A stretch of DNA of 64,000 bases from Bacillota bacterium (GCA_023453025.1 JAEXUD010000028.1:1-64000), one strand, 5' to 3'. Positions 9,288 through 18,197 are shown, numbered from the stretch's first letter. Notes: a model not told the origin generated them from the sequence alone. Numbers and translations: made by a program.

Positions 9288-9608
9288 CTAAATATAAAAT
9301 TTATTTTTAACCTCTTGATATTTCTTTAAAGCATCCTTGTAAGATACAATTACAGCTTTTTGAGATGTGCCGTGATAGCGTCTTTTTATTTCCTTTTCTA
9401 AATTACTATAATCCAAAATACACTTGCCTATAAATATTTTCCTGATGAAATTCTCTGTTATATTAATTGTATGAGTGCATCCTGCATCAATTATTTCATC
9501 TGTCTCTACATCAATCTCAAATGCAATATAAAACGAATTGTAAATTACTGTTATGGCATTATCCATATTTGTTCTGGATTCACCAATGATATAGACTGTT
9601 TCTTTCAT
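9288..9608 (-). CDS. DUF3870 domain protein
   Basis: 106 residues. The pattern FEIDVETDEIIDAGCTHT followed by KRRYHGTSQKAVIVSYKDA fits the DUF3870 family of small cytoplasmic proteins of unknown function. GGTGAT upstream of ATG 9608 serves as RBS. The gene precedes the DUF819 transporter gene and a degenerate copy of its 3' end lies beyond that gene. Confidence 0.8.
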   Translation of the reverse strand: MKETVYIIGESRTNMDNAITVIYNSFYIAFEIDVETDEIIDAGCTHTINITENFIRKIFIGKCILDYSNLEKEIKRRYHGTSQKAVIVSYKDALKKYQEVKNKFYI

Positions 9609-9717
9609 AATATCACCATAATTTCATTTGAAATCATTTTCCTGAATATTAATATTATATCTTAATATTAACAGGTTTTCAAGAATTTTTTATAAAAGAT
9701 TTTGTGAAATTATGTAA

Positions 9718-9759
9718 GATAAAGGAAGCTTCAGAACTAGTTCTGAAGCTTCCTTTATC
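9718..9759. terminator. 42-bp perfect palindrome, probably a terminator for copA
   Basis: GATAAAGGAAGCTTCAGAAC with its exact reverse complement, centred on ACTAGT; 15 nt past the copA stop. The run on the minus side is TTTATCTT, so termination may be moderate. Confidence 0.7.
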
Positions 9760-9774
9760 ACTTGCATAATTAAC

Positions 9775-9984
9775 TTATTTTACTTCTACTACATCATATC
9801 CTGCATCAGCTACAGCCTTGGATAATACGTCGTTACTTACTTCCTTTGTTAATGTAACATCTGCTTTCTTACTTGATAAATCCACTACTGCATTTTCTAC
9901 TCCGTCAACTGCCTTCAATGCTTTTTCCACAGCTGCCTTGCAATGTCCGCAGCTCATTCCTTCAACTATTAAAGTTTTATTCAT
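9775..9984 (-). CDS. Possible independently translated CopZ copper chaperone within copA
   Basis: An in-frame ATG at 9984 (codon 793 of copA) is preceded by AAAAAAGGAG with 8 nt spacing, a strong ribosome binding site inside the coding region. Starting there gives exactly 69 residues (MNKTLIVEGMSCGHC onward), the size of stand-alone CopZ chaperones that carry Cu(I) to CopA and CsoR. Internal initiation is inferred from sequence only; it could instead be a relic of a recent copA-copZ gene fusion. Confidence 0.5.
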   Translation of the reverse strand: MNKTLIVEGMSCGHCKAAVEKALKAVDGVENAVVDLSSKKADVTLTKEVSNDVLSKAVADAGYDVVEVK

Positions 9985-12360
9985 TTCTGTTTCTCCTTTT
10001 TTATTTGATTTATTTGAAAAGTCTTCTGCTATGACTTGAACGTCATCAATATTTTTATTGTTTATTATATTTTCTTTTTCCGGTTCTGTTGATATTCTCA
10101 CAGGTTTAAAGAATTTTAATCTCAATGCATTGGATACAACTGAAACTGAGCTTAAGCTCATAGCACCTGCCGCAAACATAGGATTAAGCTTCCATTCCAA
10201 TAAATTGAAAAATACTCCCGCTGCAAGGGGTATACCAATGGTATTATATATAAACGCCCAGAATAAATTTTGCTTGATATTTCTTATAGTTGATTTGCTC
10301 AACTGAACAGCGGTAACCGCATCCAGCAAATCGCTTCTGATTAATACTATGTCTGCTGATTCTATGGCAATATCGGTTCCTGCTCCTATGGCTATGCCCA
10401 CATCTGCTCTGGCAAGGGCCGGTGCGTCATTTATGCCGTCACCAATCATTGCAACCTTTCTGCCCTGTTCTTGTATTTTTCTTATTTCTCTTTCCTTATC
10501 CTGAGGAAGCACCTCTGCAATTGCTCTGGTAATTCCCAGCTGTTTTCTGATAGCTTCTGCAGTTTTTTTGTTGTCGCCTGTGAGCATAACAACTTCAATG
10601 CCCATTGCCTCAAATTCCTTAATTGCTCTTTGACTTGTCGGTTTAACAACATCAGCTACGGCTATAACTCCAAGCACATCCTGTTCATTCATAAAATATA
10701 AAGGAGTTTTTCCTTCATCTGCTAATCTTGCACTTTGTTCATCAAAATTATTTAAATTGATATTTTTTTCATTTATCAGTCTTAAGTTACCTATATAATA
10801 CTTTTTACCATTTACTACGGCTTCCAGACCCTGACCAGGTATTGCTTCAAAGTTTTCAACCTCATATAATTGTAGATTTCTATTTTTAGCTTCTTCAACT
10901 ACAGCATCAGCCAATGGATGCTCTGAACTCTTTTCCGCTGAAGCTGCAATTTTAAGCATTTCAATTTCACTTATACCCTTTGCTGCGATATCTGTTACTC
11001 TTGGTTTGCCTTCAGTAATTGTTCCTGTCTTATCCATTACGACAGTTTGAATTTGATGTGCAATTTCCAATGATTCTGCTGATTTTATTAAAATCCCGTT
11101 CTCGGCTCCCTTGCCTGTTCCTACCATTATGGCAGTTGGTGTTGCAAGACCTAATGCACACGGGCAGGATATTACAAGAACTGCAATTCCTATGGACAGT
11201 GCAAATTCAAAGGTAGCTCCCATTAAAAGCCATACTATGGTAGCAATGACCGCAATGGAAATTACAACCGGTACAAAAATGCTGCTTATTTTGTCCGCAA
11301 GCTTGGATATAGGCGCCTTCGATGAGCTGGCCTCCTCAACTAATCTGATAATTTGAGACAATGTAGTATCATCTCCTACATTTTGCGCTTCAAATTTAAA
11401 ATATCCTGATTTGTTGATGCTGGCACCGATGACCTTATCTCCGACCTTCTTTTCAACAGGAATACTTTCACCGGTCAACATTGATTCGTCCAGTGACGAA
11501 TTACCTTGTGTTATCACTCCGTCAACAGGCACGGATTTTCCCGGTTTAACTATTATAATATCTCCTTTTTCAACCTCTTCAACCGGTATTTCTGTTTCCT
11601 GTCCATTTTTCTCTACAAGTGCAGTCTTTGGAGATAAATCCATTAATTTTTTTATAGCGTCTGATGTCCTGCCCTTTGCCCTTGATTCTAAAAATTTACC
11701 CAATGTTATCAGCGCAAGAATTACTGCCGCCGATTCAAAGTACAGGTCCATGGAATACTGCATTACCATGTCCATATCCATGTGTCCCAGTCCGTACCCT
11801 ATTTTATATATTGCAAATACTCCATAGCCCACTGCTGCGGTCGTACCGATTGCAATTAAAGAATCCATGTTGGGAGAGCCTTTGAACAATGTTTTAAATC
11901 CAACCGTATAGAATTTTTTATTGATAATCATAACAGGTAAAGCCAACAGAAACTGGGTAAAAGCAAATGTCATTGCGTTTTCTGTTCCGTGAAATATGTC
12001 AGGAAGCGGCCAGTTTAACATGTGTCCCATTGCTAAATACAATAGAGGAACAGCAAACAAAAATGAAATAATGAGTCTTTTTTTCATTTCCAAAAATTCC
12101 TTTTCGGCATCAGATTTGCCATCCTTAGCTGCAGCTTCTTTCTTTTTTTCAGCAGATGAAGCTCCATACCCTGTATTCAGAACAACCTTGACAATATCTC
12201 CTTCATTCAATACTGCTTCATCATATTTAACAGTCATATTATTACTGAGTAAATTAACATTTACTTCTATAACACCATTTGTCTTACTTAAATTTTTCTC
12301 AATTCTTGAAGAGCATGCCGAGCATGTCATTCCTGTAATATTAAATTTTTTTGTTTGCAC
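9775..12360 (-). CDS. copA: Copper-exporting P1B ATPase CopA with C-terminal CopZ-like domain
   Basis: 861 residues. ATP-driven Cu(I) efflux across the membrane. Order of parts: N-terminal heavy-metal domain with GMTCSAC (Cys13, Cys16); membrane helices; actuator TGES (about 296); CPC metal site (Cys399-Pro-Cys401); phosphorylation site DKTGT; SEHP; GDGINDAPAL; C-terminal membrane helices with FIYNTIGIP and MSLSSVSVVSNA, typical of Cu(I) pumps. After a 40-residue polar linker comes a second complete heavy-metal domain (residues 793-861, VEGMSCGHC). The start is GTG at 12360 with GGAG 7 nt upstream; csoR ends 5 nt before. The internal ATG at 9984 has its own RBS (see separate entry). Confidence 0.93.
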   Translation of the reverse strand: MQTKKFNITGMTCSACSSRIEKNLSKTNGVIEVNVNLLSNNMTVKYDEAVLNEGDIVKVVLNTGYGASSAEKKKEAAAKDGKSDAEKEFLEMKKRLIISFLFAVPLLYLAMGHMLNWPLPDIFHGTENAMTFAFTQFLLALPVMIINKKFYTVGFKTLFKGSPNMDSLIAIGTTAAVGYGVFAIYKIGYGLGHMDMDMVMQYSMDLYFESAAVILALITLGKFLESRAKGRTSDAIKKLMDLSPKTALVEKNGQETEIPVEEVEKGDIIIVKPGKSVPVDGVITQGNSSLDESMLTGESIPVEKKVGDKVIGASINKSGYFKFEAQNVGDDTTLSQIIRLVEEASSSKAPISKLADKISSIFVPVVISIAVIATIVWLLMGATFEFALSIGIAVLVISCPCALGLATPTAIMVGTGKGAENGILIKSAESLEIAHQIQTVVMDKTGTITEGKPRVTDIAAKGISEIEMLKIAASAEKSSEHPLADAVVEEAKNRNLQLYEVENFEAIPGQGLEAVVNGKKYYIGNLRLINEKNINLNNFDEQSARLADEGKTPLYFMNEQDVLGVIAVADVVKPTSQRAIKEFEAMGIEVVMLTGDNKKTAEAIRKQLGITRAIAEVLPQDKEREIRKIQEQGRKVAMIGDGINDAPALARADVGIAIGAGTDIAIESADIVLIRSDLLDAVTAVQLSKSTIRNIKQNLFWAFIYNTIGIPLAAGVFFNLLEWKLNPMFAAGAMSLSSVSVVSNALRLKFFKPVRISTEPEKENIINNKNIDDVQVIAEDFSNKSNKKGETEMNKTLIVEGMSCGHCKAAVEKALKAVDGVENAVVDLSSKKADVTLTKEVSNDVLSKAVADAGYDVVEVK

Positions 12361-12364
12361 TTCA

Positions 12365-12631
12365 TCACTCCTTATTTAATTTGTTAATCAATGAAATAAT
12401 TTCATCAATTTTTTCATCCTCACCGCCATCCATAAAAGCATCCTTCACACACGAATGCATATGTGCCCTGAGGATTTCATTGCTTGCTTTTTTCAATATT
12501 GACTGCACAGCCAGCAGCTGATTTGAAATATCAATGCAATACCTGTCTTCTTCAACCATTTTAGAAATGCCTTCAATTTGGCCTGCAGCTGTTTTTAATA
12601 ATCGATTTATTTTAACCTTGTCTGCCTTCAT
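12365..12631 (-). CDS. csoR: Copper-sensing repressor CsoR
   Basis: 88 residues of the all-helical CsoR/RcnR family. The Cu(I) ligand set is conserved with the correct spacing: Cys32, His57 and Cys61 (in YCIDIS and AHMHSC). Known members bind GC-rich operators and release DNA upon Cu(I) binding. RBS GGAGG 7 nt before ATG 12631. First gene of the csoR-copA operon, which it should autoregulate through the operator at 12655-12679. Confidence 0.93.
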   Translation of the reverse strand: MKADKVKINRLLKTAAGQIEGISKMVEEDRYCIDISNQLLAVQSILKKASNEILRAHMHSCVKDAFMDGGEDEKIDEIISLINKLNKE

Positions 12632-12654
12632 AATTTAACCTCCATTTTCAACAA

Positions 12655-12710
12655 CCCCACCCCCCAGGTGGGGGTATAACCATAATACACCCAATTTCAT
12701 CCCCTGTCAA
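12655..12710 (-). promoter_or_regulatory. csoR-copA promoter with CsoR operator
   Basis: Minus strand: TTGACA (12705-12710), 17 nt spacer, TATTAT (12682-12687), followed at once by the GC-rich inverted repeat TACCCCCACCTGGGGGGTGG (12655-12677), which resembles known CsoR operators and covers the expected transcription start. Confidence 0.85.
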
Positions 12711-12769
12711 CACCCAATTCCGGAGACGGACCTTTCAGTAGGAACGAACCCCTCAATTAAATCTCACAG

Positions 12770-12797
12770 TTGCATCATTTAAATTAAGTGCTATACT
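12770..12797 (+). promoter_or_regulatory. Likely promoter of the aldo/keto reductase gene
   Basis: TTGCAT (12770-12775), 16 nt, TATACT (12792-12797), about 45 nt upstream of the start codon. Confidence 0.45.
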
Positions 12798-12842
12798 TAT
12801 TATAATATTATTTATCAAAATTATAATTAGAGCGAGGTTAAA

Positions 12843-13958
12843 ATGGATATAAAATACATAGAAGAGCTCAAAGAAAGCCTGCCCAGACTGGGTTATGGCT
12901 GCATGCGTCTGCCTGTAAAGGATGATAAAATTGATTTTGAAGCCGCAAGGGAATTAATACATTATGCCTATAGCAAGGGCATAAATTATTTTGATACAGC
13001 CTATAATTATCATGGCGGAGAATCAGAAGTATTTTTAGGCAAGGTATTGCCTGATTTCAAAAGAGACAGTTATTTTCTCACAAGCAAGCTGCCTGTATGG
13101 AAGGTAGCAGAAGAGGGCGATGCAGAGAAATTGTTCAATGAACAGCTTAACAAATGCAATACTGAATACTTTGATTTTTATTTACTTCATTCATTGAGCA
13201 AAAAATCAATAGAAGCGGTAGAAAAATTTAATCTATATGATTTTATACTAAAGAAAAAGCAAGAAGGAAAAATAAAGCATATCGGATTTTCATTTCATGA
13301 TAACAATGATGTTTTACAAGAATTTGCTGCAGCTCACAAATGGGATTTTGTACAGCTTCAAATTAATTATTGGGATTGGGAAGAGGATGATGCAAAAAGT
13401 ATGTATGAAACTCTTGATAAGCTTAACATCCCCTGCTTTGTTATGGAGCCGGTAAGAGGAGGCTTTTTAGCATCCTTTGCACCACATGCAATGAAGCATT
13501 TCAAGGATTATAACAAAGACGCAAGTATTGCATCCTGGGCACTAAGATGGGTTGCATCCCTGCCCAATGTTGCAGTTGTATTAAGCGGCATGTCCAATAT
13601 GGAGCAGCTTAAAGACAATATCAATACATTTAATGATGTAAAACCAATCTCGAATGAAGAACAAGATAAAATCAATTTGGTTGTAGAAGATTTAAGGAAG
13701 ATAAAACCTGTTCCATGCACCGGCTGCCGCTACTGTATGGATTGCCCCTATGGAGTTGACATACCGGGAATTTTTGAGATTTATAATGATTATAAAAAAT
13801 CAGAAAACAAAACAATTGCAGCCAGAAGCTACTTTATGTTTATGAGCGAAAAGCAGCGTGGGGACAATTGCCAAAAATGTGAAGAATGCATTTCAAAATG
13901 TCCCCAGCACATTAATATCCCCGAAGAGCTGGAAAAAATCCACAAAGAAATGTTGTAA
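12843..13958 (+). CDS. Aldo/keto reductase with C-terminal 2[4Fe-4S] ferredoxin domain
   Basis: 371 residues. Residues 1-280 form an aldo/keto reductase barrel: LPRLGYGCMRLP, the catalytic NYFDTAYNYHGGESE (Asp and Tyr), the TSKLP lysine, and the LLHS histidine. The C-terminal 90 residues carry cysteine clusters CTGCRYCMDCPYGVDIP and CQKCEECISKCPQHINIP for two iron-sulfur clusters. This fused architecture is common in anaerobes; substrate unknown, and the clusters suggest ferredoxin-linked electron supply. RBS GAGCGAGG. Single-gene unit. Confidence 0.9.
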   Translation: MDIKYIEELKESLPRLGYGCMRLPVKDDKIDFEAARELIHYAYSKGINYFDTAYNYHGGESEVFLGKVLPDFKRDSYFLTSKLPVWKVAEEGDAEKLFNEQLNKCNTEYFDFYLLHSLSKKSIEAVEKFNLYDFILKKKQEGKIKHIGFSFHDNNDVLQEFAAAHKWDFVQLQINYWDWEEDDAKSMYETLDKLNIPCFVMEPVRGGFLASFAPHAMKHFKDYNKDASIASWALRWVASLPNVAVVLSGMSNMEQLKDNINTFNDVKPISNEEQDKINLVVEDLRKIKPVPCTGCRYCMDCPYGVDIPGIFEIYNDYKKSENKTIAARSYFMFMSEKQRGDNCQKCEECISKCPQHINIPEELEKIHKEML

Positions 13959-13975
13959 TGGATAAAATGGACAAT

Positions 13976-14077
13976 GGGACGGTTCTTTTTGGACTAAAAA
14001 TGTAAAAGTGGAAGACGGTTCTTTCTGTTGCAATTTCAATCTGAGTACAATGAATGTGCCAAAGAAGAACCGTCCCC
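13976..14077. repeat. GAACCGTCCC repeat cluster (two direct, one inverted copy)
   Basis: Copies of GGGACGGTTCTTT lie at 13976-13990 and, lacking one or two bases, at 14014-14024; the inverse CCAAAGAAGAACCGTCCCC lies at 14059-14077. The outer copies form an inverted repeat of about 17 bp between two convergent genes. The same core occurs beside the HUH transposase gene at 44387-44434. Confidence 0.7.
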
Positions 14078-14089
14078 TATTTAAATCCT

Positions 14090-14995
14090 CTATTTGAAAC
14101 TTATTAACTCCACTTTTTGGTCTTTTATTAACTCTCTAAATTGATTTATCATATCTTCTGACGGTGCTTGAAATTCTCTTGATGGCTTTTCAATGCCTAA
14201 TGCTTCATATTTTTCATCCCCGAAGTTGTGATATGGCAGCAGTTCTATTTTGGGTTTTTTAATATTTGCCTTAACAAACTTTGCAGTTTTGACAATATTT
14301 TCATTTGTAGCATTTACTCCGTCTATAAGCGGGATTCTTACAATTACATCTTTATTCAATTCGTTAAGCTTCTTTATATTATTTAATATTTTCTTATTGC
14401 CGACACCTGTAAATAATTTATGTCTGCTCTCATCCATATGCTTTATGTCAATAAAAATAAGGTCAAGCTTTTCCAGTATATCCTTTACTTCATCAAATTC
14501 AAAATACCCGGATGTCTCAATTGCCAGATTACAGGCTTTATCATAAAGCCTGTAAACCAGCTCTCTAAGCATGGCTTGCTGCATGGTAGCTTCTCCTCCG
14601 GAAAAAGTTATTCCTCCTCCGGAATACCTGTAAAATATCTCCTGCCTGCTTAATAATTCAAGTAAGTCATCAGCCGAATAGAGTTTTACAAGCTTATTTC
14701 TGCTTCCGGTAGGACAATGTTCCACGCATTTGCCGCAGGAGCTGCACCTTAATCTTTCCTCAGGCAAATTTAAATTAATATTCACATTCATAGGGCAATT
14801 TAAAGCGCACTTACCGCATCCCATGCAAGTTTCTATATTAAATGATATTCGGTTTACATCTTCCAGTCCCTCAGGGTTAGAGCACCATTTACAGTGCAGG
14901 GGACACCCGGCAAAAAAAATGATTGTTCTTATGCCGTCGCCATCATTAACCGAAAAATTCTGAGGCTCCATAAAATACCCATGCTGCTTTTTCAT
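14090..14995 (-). CDS. Glycyl radical enzyme activating protein (radical SAM)
   Basis: 301 residues. Radical SAM activase that installs the glycyl radical on its partner enzyme. The signature GDGIRTIIFFAGCPLHCKWC holds the CxxxCxxC cluster-binding cysteines (CPLHCKWC end). An inserted ferredoxin-like domain (about residues 50-100) has CMGCGKCALNCP and CSSCGKCVEHCP, as in activases of non-PFL glycyl radical enzymes. SAM-binding GGGITFSGGEA follows. ATG 14995 has GGAG 6 nt upstream; a TTG at 15007 is less likely. It lies 18 nt after the glycyl radical enzyme gene, its obvious partner. Confidence 0.93.
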   Translation of the reverse strand: MKKQHGYFMEPQNFSVNDGDGIRTIIFFAGCPLHCKWCSNPEGLEDVNRISFNIETCMGCGKCALNCPMNVNINLNLPEERLRCSSCGKCVEHCPTGSRNKLVKLYSADDLLELLSRQEIFYRYSGGGITFSGGEATMQQAMLRELVYRLYDKACNLAIETSGYFEFDEVKDILEKLDLIFIDIKHMDESRHKLFTGVGNKKILNNIKKLNELNKDVIVRIPLIDGVNATNENIVKTAKFVKANIKKPKIELLPYHNFGDEKYEALGIEKPSREFQAPSEDMINQFRELIKDQKVELISFK

Positions 14996-15013
14996 ATTAG
15001 TCTCCAATAGTAT

Positions 15014-17383
15014 TTAAAATTTATCATGTGCTGTTCTTGCAATAATTGCATCCTGCATGCTTCTTGACAAATTAACAAATTGGGTGCTGTAGCCGGCAAC
15101 TCTTACAAGAAGGTCTTTGTAATTTTCAGGATGCTCCTGTGCTTTTCTGAGCGTCTCCGTAGAAATGGTGTTGAACTGCACATGGAATGCTCCTAATGCA
15201 AAGAAAGTTTGTATCATGCTTCCCAGATTGCTTTGACCTCTCTTTGTATTTACTAATTCCTGACTTAATCTAAGATTTAACAGAGTTCCTCCGGAATGCA
15301 CATCCTGATTTAATTTAGCCGCAGAACGCATTGCTGCCAGCGGTGTTGATTCATCTGACCCTGCAAAGGGAGATACTCCTTCAGACAATGGTTCCTTTGC
15401 TTTTCTGCCGCACGGTGTCGCACCGACTACCTTTCCTGTAGGCAAGTAATTAGAGATGCCCATAAACGCGGTATTGAAATTATTTCCATTAAAATCCTTG
15501 TACTTATGACCTTCTTTATAGTAGTAGTTAGCCATGTCTATTGCAATGTCATCAACATAATCTATATCATTACCGTACTTCGGAACCTTTAATGCCATTT
15601 GTCTCAGTTGTTCAAAGCCTTCCCAATTTGCATCTAAAGCATCAATCATTGTTGACATATCTACAACCTTATCTTCAAATACCAGCTTCTTGATTACTGC
15701 CAGAGAATTTGAGGTTACGGCCAATCCTATACCTGTTAAAACAGGTCCCAGATTGTACTTTGCTCCTGCGTCAACTAAATCGACGCCCTCCTTCAGGCAA
15801 TTTTCTATACATGATGATAAAAACGGTCTCGGAACTAATTCCTTGTGCAGTCTTTGGGCTACGATTGTTGAAATAACAGAATGTTTAATTAAATTGTCAA
15901 ATTGTTTATAAAATGCTTTTTCTACTTCTTCATAGCTTTTGAATTCCTTTGGGTTAATTTCATCCAGTCCGATTTGCGCTCCTGTAATTCTGCTATATCC
16001 TTTATTTAATGCATATTCAAGCGCAGCTGTAAAATTTATATTTACTGCGGAGGTCCATTCACCTGTTTTTCTGAAATGAGGAACTACACAGCCGCAATTA
16101 TTCCAATCTCTCGCATCTTCAGGCTCATAGCCTGCATTGATAAGCATCTGATATCCTGCCTGATCGCTGTGAATTGCAGGGAATCCTGTTCCCTGACTTA
16201 CCAAATGCGTTACAGCATCTAAAAATTCTCTTGGGCTGTCCTGATGAATTCTTACACTCAATCCCGGTTGATGAGTTTTTATTTTTTCAGTAGCTTCTAA
16301 TGCCATAAATGACAGCTCATTGGCAGCATCCTTGCCGTCTCTCGTTTTACCGCCTACCGTCAGATTTTGAAATTGGTTATATCCCGCAAAAAATTCTGCC
16401 GTATTTGCGGAAATAGTCCAAACCCATTCTGAAAGCTTAAGCCACAAAGCCTCTATCAGTTCCTGAGCTTCACTTTTCGTTATGATTCCATTATCTATGT
16501 CGCTCCTGTAATAAGGATACATGAACTGGTCGAATCTACCGATATTTAAAGCTAAGGGATTTTCTGAAATTATTCCTCCTGCCTGTGTAAACCATACAAA
16601 TTGTATTGCTTCATAAAAGGTTGTCGGAGGATTTTCAGGTATGTTATTGCATATTTCCGATATTTTAAGAAGCTCATTTTTACGCTTGGAATTTGTTTCT
16701 GTTTCTGCCATTCCCTTGGCTGCCTGTGAATATCTTTTCGCATAGGCGATTATTCCTTCTGAGGTTAATATTACAGATTCGTAAAATTCTTTTTTCTTCA
16801 TACCTTCGGCCGTTAATATATCCAGCTTGGAAATATGTTCTTTAGCTTCCTTTATTATACCCCCAAATCCTTTTTTAAATAATACGTCTTGATAATCAGG
16901 AGTGATCTCACCAACTGCCTGTCTCCATTTGGAGTCATTGTCAACAATTCCCGTATCAACCGCAACCTTTGCCGTATCCTCCGGCAGCTGAGCCAAAAAA
17001 GACTCTTCCAGTGATTTGCCTTTCCAATAGGGAAAAATTTTTTCTCTCACATAGCTTCTTTGTTCATCTGTCATAACATATGGGTCCTGTATCCTCTTAT
17101 CAAAATTATCCATTTCCCTGTCAACCCAGACCCAGGAGAATTCGGGAGTTAATATACCGCATTTTCTGAATTCACCGATTGCTCCTACAATCAGCTCTCC
17201 GTCAAAAATATTTACATCTAACTGCTCACATGCATCCTTAAACGCTGTTGCTCTTCTTATAGGTGTTGATTGTCCTTCTGTTCTCTTATGCGATTCTGTC
17301 CATATTCTTGCTCTTTCATATGAAATCGCAGGCTTTGAGTTAATATAATTTTGTCGGATGCCTTCAATTCTTTCAGTAACCAT
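15014..17383 (-). CDS. Glycyl radical enzyme, PFL2-like family, substrate unknown
   Basis: 789 residues, full length for the family. The C-terminal radical loop VRVAGYSTQFVNLSRS places the glycyl radical at Gly764. The active-site cysteine loop reads NNCGCVVPHF (Cys430, Cys432). In dehydratases and C-N, C-S or decarboxylating members the pattern is GCVE, with Glu two residues after the catalytic Cys; here Val434 takes that place. True pyruvate formate-lyase has adjacent Cys-Cys, not Cys-Gly-Cys. The enzyme is therefore neither an obvious PFL nor a typical diol, choline, hydroxyproline or isethionate enzyme. RBS AAGGAG 6 nt before the ATG. Followed by its activase; preceded by an XRE-cupin regulator on the same strand. 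Confidence 0.85.
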   Translation of the reverse strand: MVTERIEGIRQNYINSKPAISYERARIWTESHKRTEGQSTPIRRATAFKDACEQLDVNIFDGELIVGAIGEFRKCGILTPEFSWVWVDREMDNFDKRIQDPYVMTDEQRSYVREKIFPYWKGKSLEESFLAQLPEDTAKVAVDTGIVDNDSKWRQAVGEITPDYQDVLFKKGFGGIIKEAKEHISKLDILTAEGMKKKEFYESVILTSEGIIAYAKRYSQAAKGMAETETNSKRKNELLKISEICNNIPENPPTTFYEAIQFVWFTQAGGIISENPLALNIGRFDQFMYPYYRSDIDNGIITKSEAQELIEALWLKLSEWVWTISANTAEFFAGYNQFQNLTVGGKTRDGKDAANELSFMALEATEKIKTHQPGLSVRIHQDSPREFLDAVTHLVSQGTGFPAIHSDQAGYQMLINAGYEPEDARDWNNCGCVVPHFRKTGEWTSAVNINFTAALEYALNKGYSRITGAQIGLDEINPKEFKSYEEVEKAFYKQFDNLIKHSVISTIVAQRLHKELVPRPFLSSCIENCLKEGVDLVDAGAKYNLGPVLTGIGLAVTSNSLAVIKKLVFEDKVVDMSTMIDALDANWEGFEQLRQMALKVPKYGNDIDYVDDIAIDMANYYYKEGHKYKDFNGNNFNTAFMGISNYLPTGKVVGATPCGRKAKEPLSEGVSPFAGSDESTPLAAMRSAAKLNQDVHSGGTLLNLRLSQELVNTKRGQSNLGSMIQTFFALGAFHVQFNTISTETLRKAQEHPENYKDLLVRVAGYSTQFVNLSRSMQDAIIARTAHDKF

Positions 17384-17501
17384 AGTGTTCTCCTTATAAT
17401 TTTATTTTTGTTTTAACATTATGTGTGCGTTATAACATACCCATTATTTAAAAATAAACAGAATACTAAATATTCTGCGCGATTATTGAAAAAGCCCATT
17501 T

Positions 17502-17534
17502 CTGTCATTATTCGGCTTCACCTCAAAATGACAG
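17502..17534. repeat. Interspersed repeat copy (TTCGGCTTC...ATGACA type)
   Basis: CTGTCATTATTCGGCTTCACCTC... with terminal CTGTCATT/AATGACAG inverted ends. Related copies: 47346-47374, 48414-48440, 49288-49310. Confidence 0.6.
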
Positions 17535-17564
17535 TGTTTTGAACGTGCTTTGTCAATCCGTTAT

Positions 17565-18113
17565 TTAATACTTAACTATGTTTTGGAATACAACATCCTT
17601 GTCAAACGGATTATTGTATTCATGGAACTCATCAGCCTTAAAGGATAAAGCAGAAGGAGCCTTTAAAACATATTTTTTTTCATTAATTACAATTTCCATT
17701 GTCCCTTCTGTTACTATGACATATTCTTCTGTTGATGCTTTATGAGGTGAAGAAACATGATGTGCTCCGGGTAAAAGCTTTATATAAAAGTATTCAAATC
17801 CTGTCAGTGGATTGAAAGGAAAAACATTGTATAAAATCATCTTGTTGTCTGATTCATATACAGGTTCTAATTTATCGATTTCAACTACGTTATTGTTATT
17901 TTGATTATCATTTAAAAATTCTGAAAACGAAATTTTTAAACCTGTGGAAATCTTCCACAATGTAGAAATAGTAGGTGTGGATTCCGCTCTTTCAATTTGT
18001 CCAAGCATGGCCTTGCTTACTCCTGTTAAATTAGAGGTTTCCTCCAATGTCAGTCCTTTATCTGTTCTGGTTCTTTTTAAAGTGCTGCTCACATTTAATA
18101 ATAGATTATTCAT
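17565..18113 (-). CDS. XRE-family regulator with cupin sensor domain
   Basis: 182 residues. Residues 8-65 form a helix-turn-helix (KGLTLEETSNLTGVSKAMLGQIERAEST); residues 110-180 a cupin barrel with AHHVSSPHKASTEEYVIVTEG. Such proteins act as small-molecule-responsive DNA-binding regulators. It lies upstream of the glycyl radical enzyme gene on the same strand, with a 181-nt gap that has its own palindromic site (GTTATAAC at 17429-17436), so it probably controls that pair. Effector unknown. Confidence 0.85.
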   Translation of the reverse strand: MNNLLLNVSSTLKRTRTDKGLTLEETSNLTGVSKAMLGQIERAESTPTISTLWKISTGLKISFSEFLNDNQNNNNVVEIDKLEPVYESDNKMILYNVFPFNPLTGFEYFYIKLLPGAHHVSSPHKASTEEYVIVTEGTMEIVINEKKYVLKAPSALSFKADEFHEYNNPFDKDVVFQNIVKY

Positions 18114-18197
18114 ACTTAACCTGCCAAATTGTTTGATAATTAATTGTATATCAAATATAAAGATTTTGCAATAACTAAATCCAATAAATTATATATT

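Noticed and set aside
11411..11827. 138-codon plus-strand frame inside copA
   Set aside because: Antisense shadow of a strongly conserved P-type ATPase.
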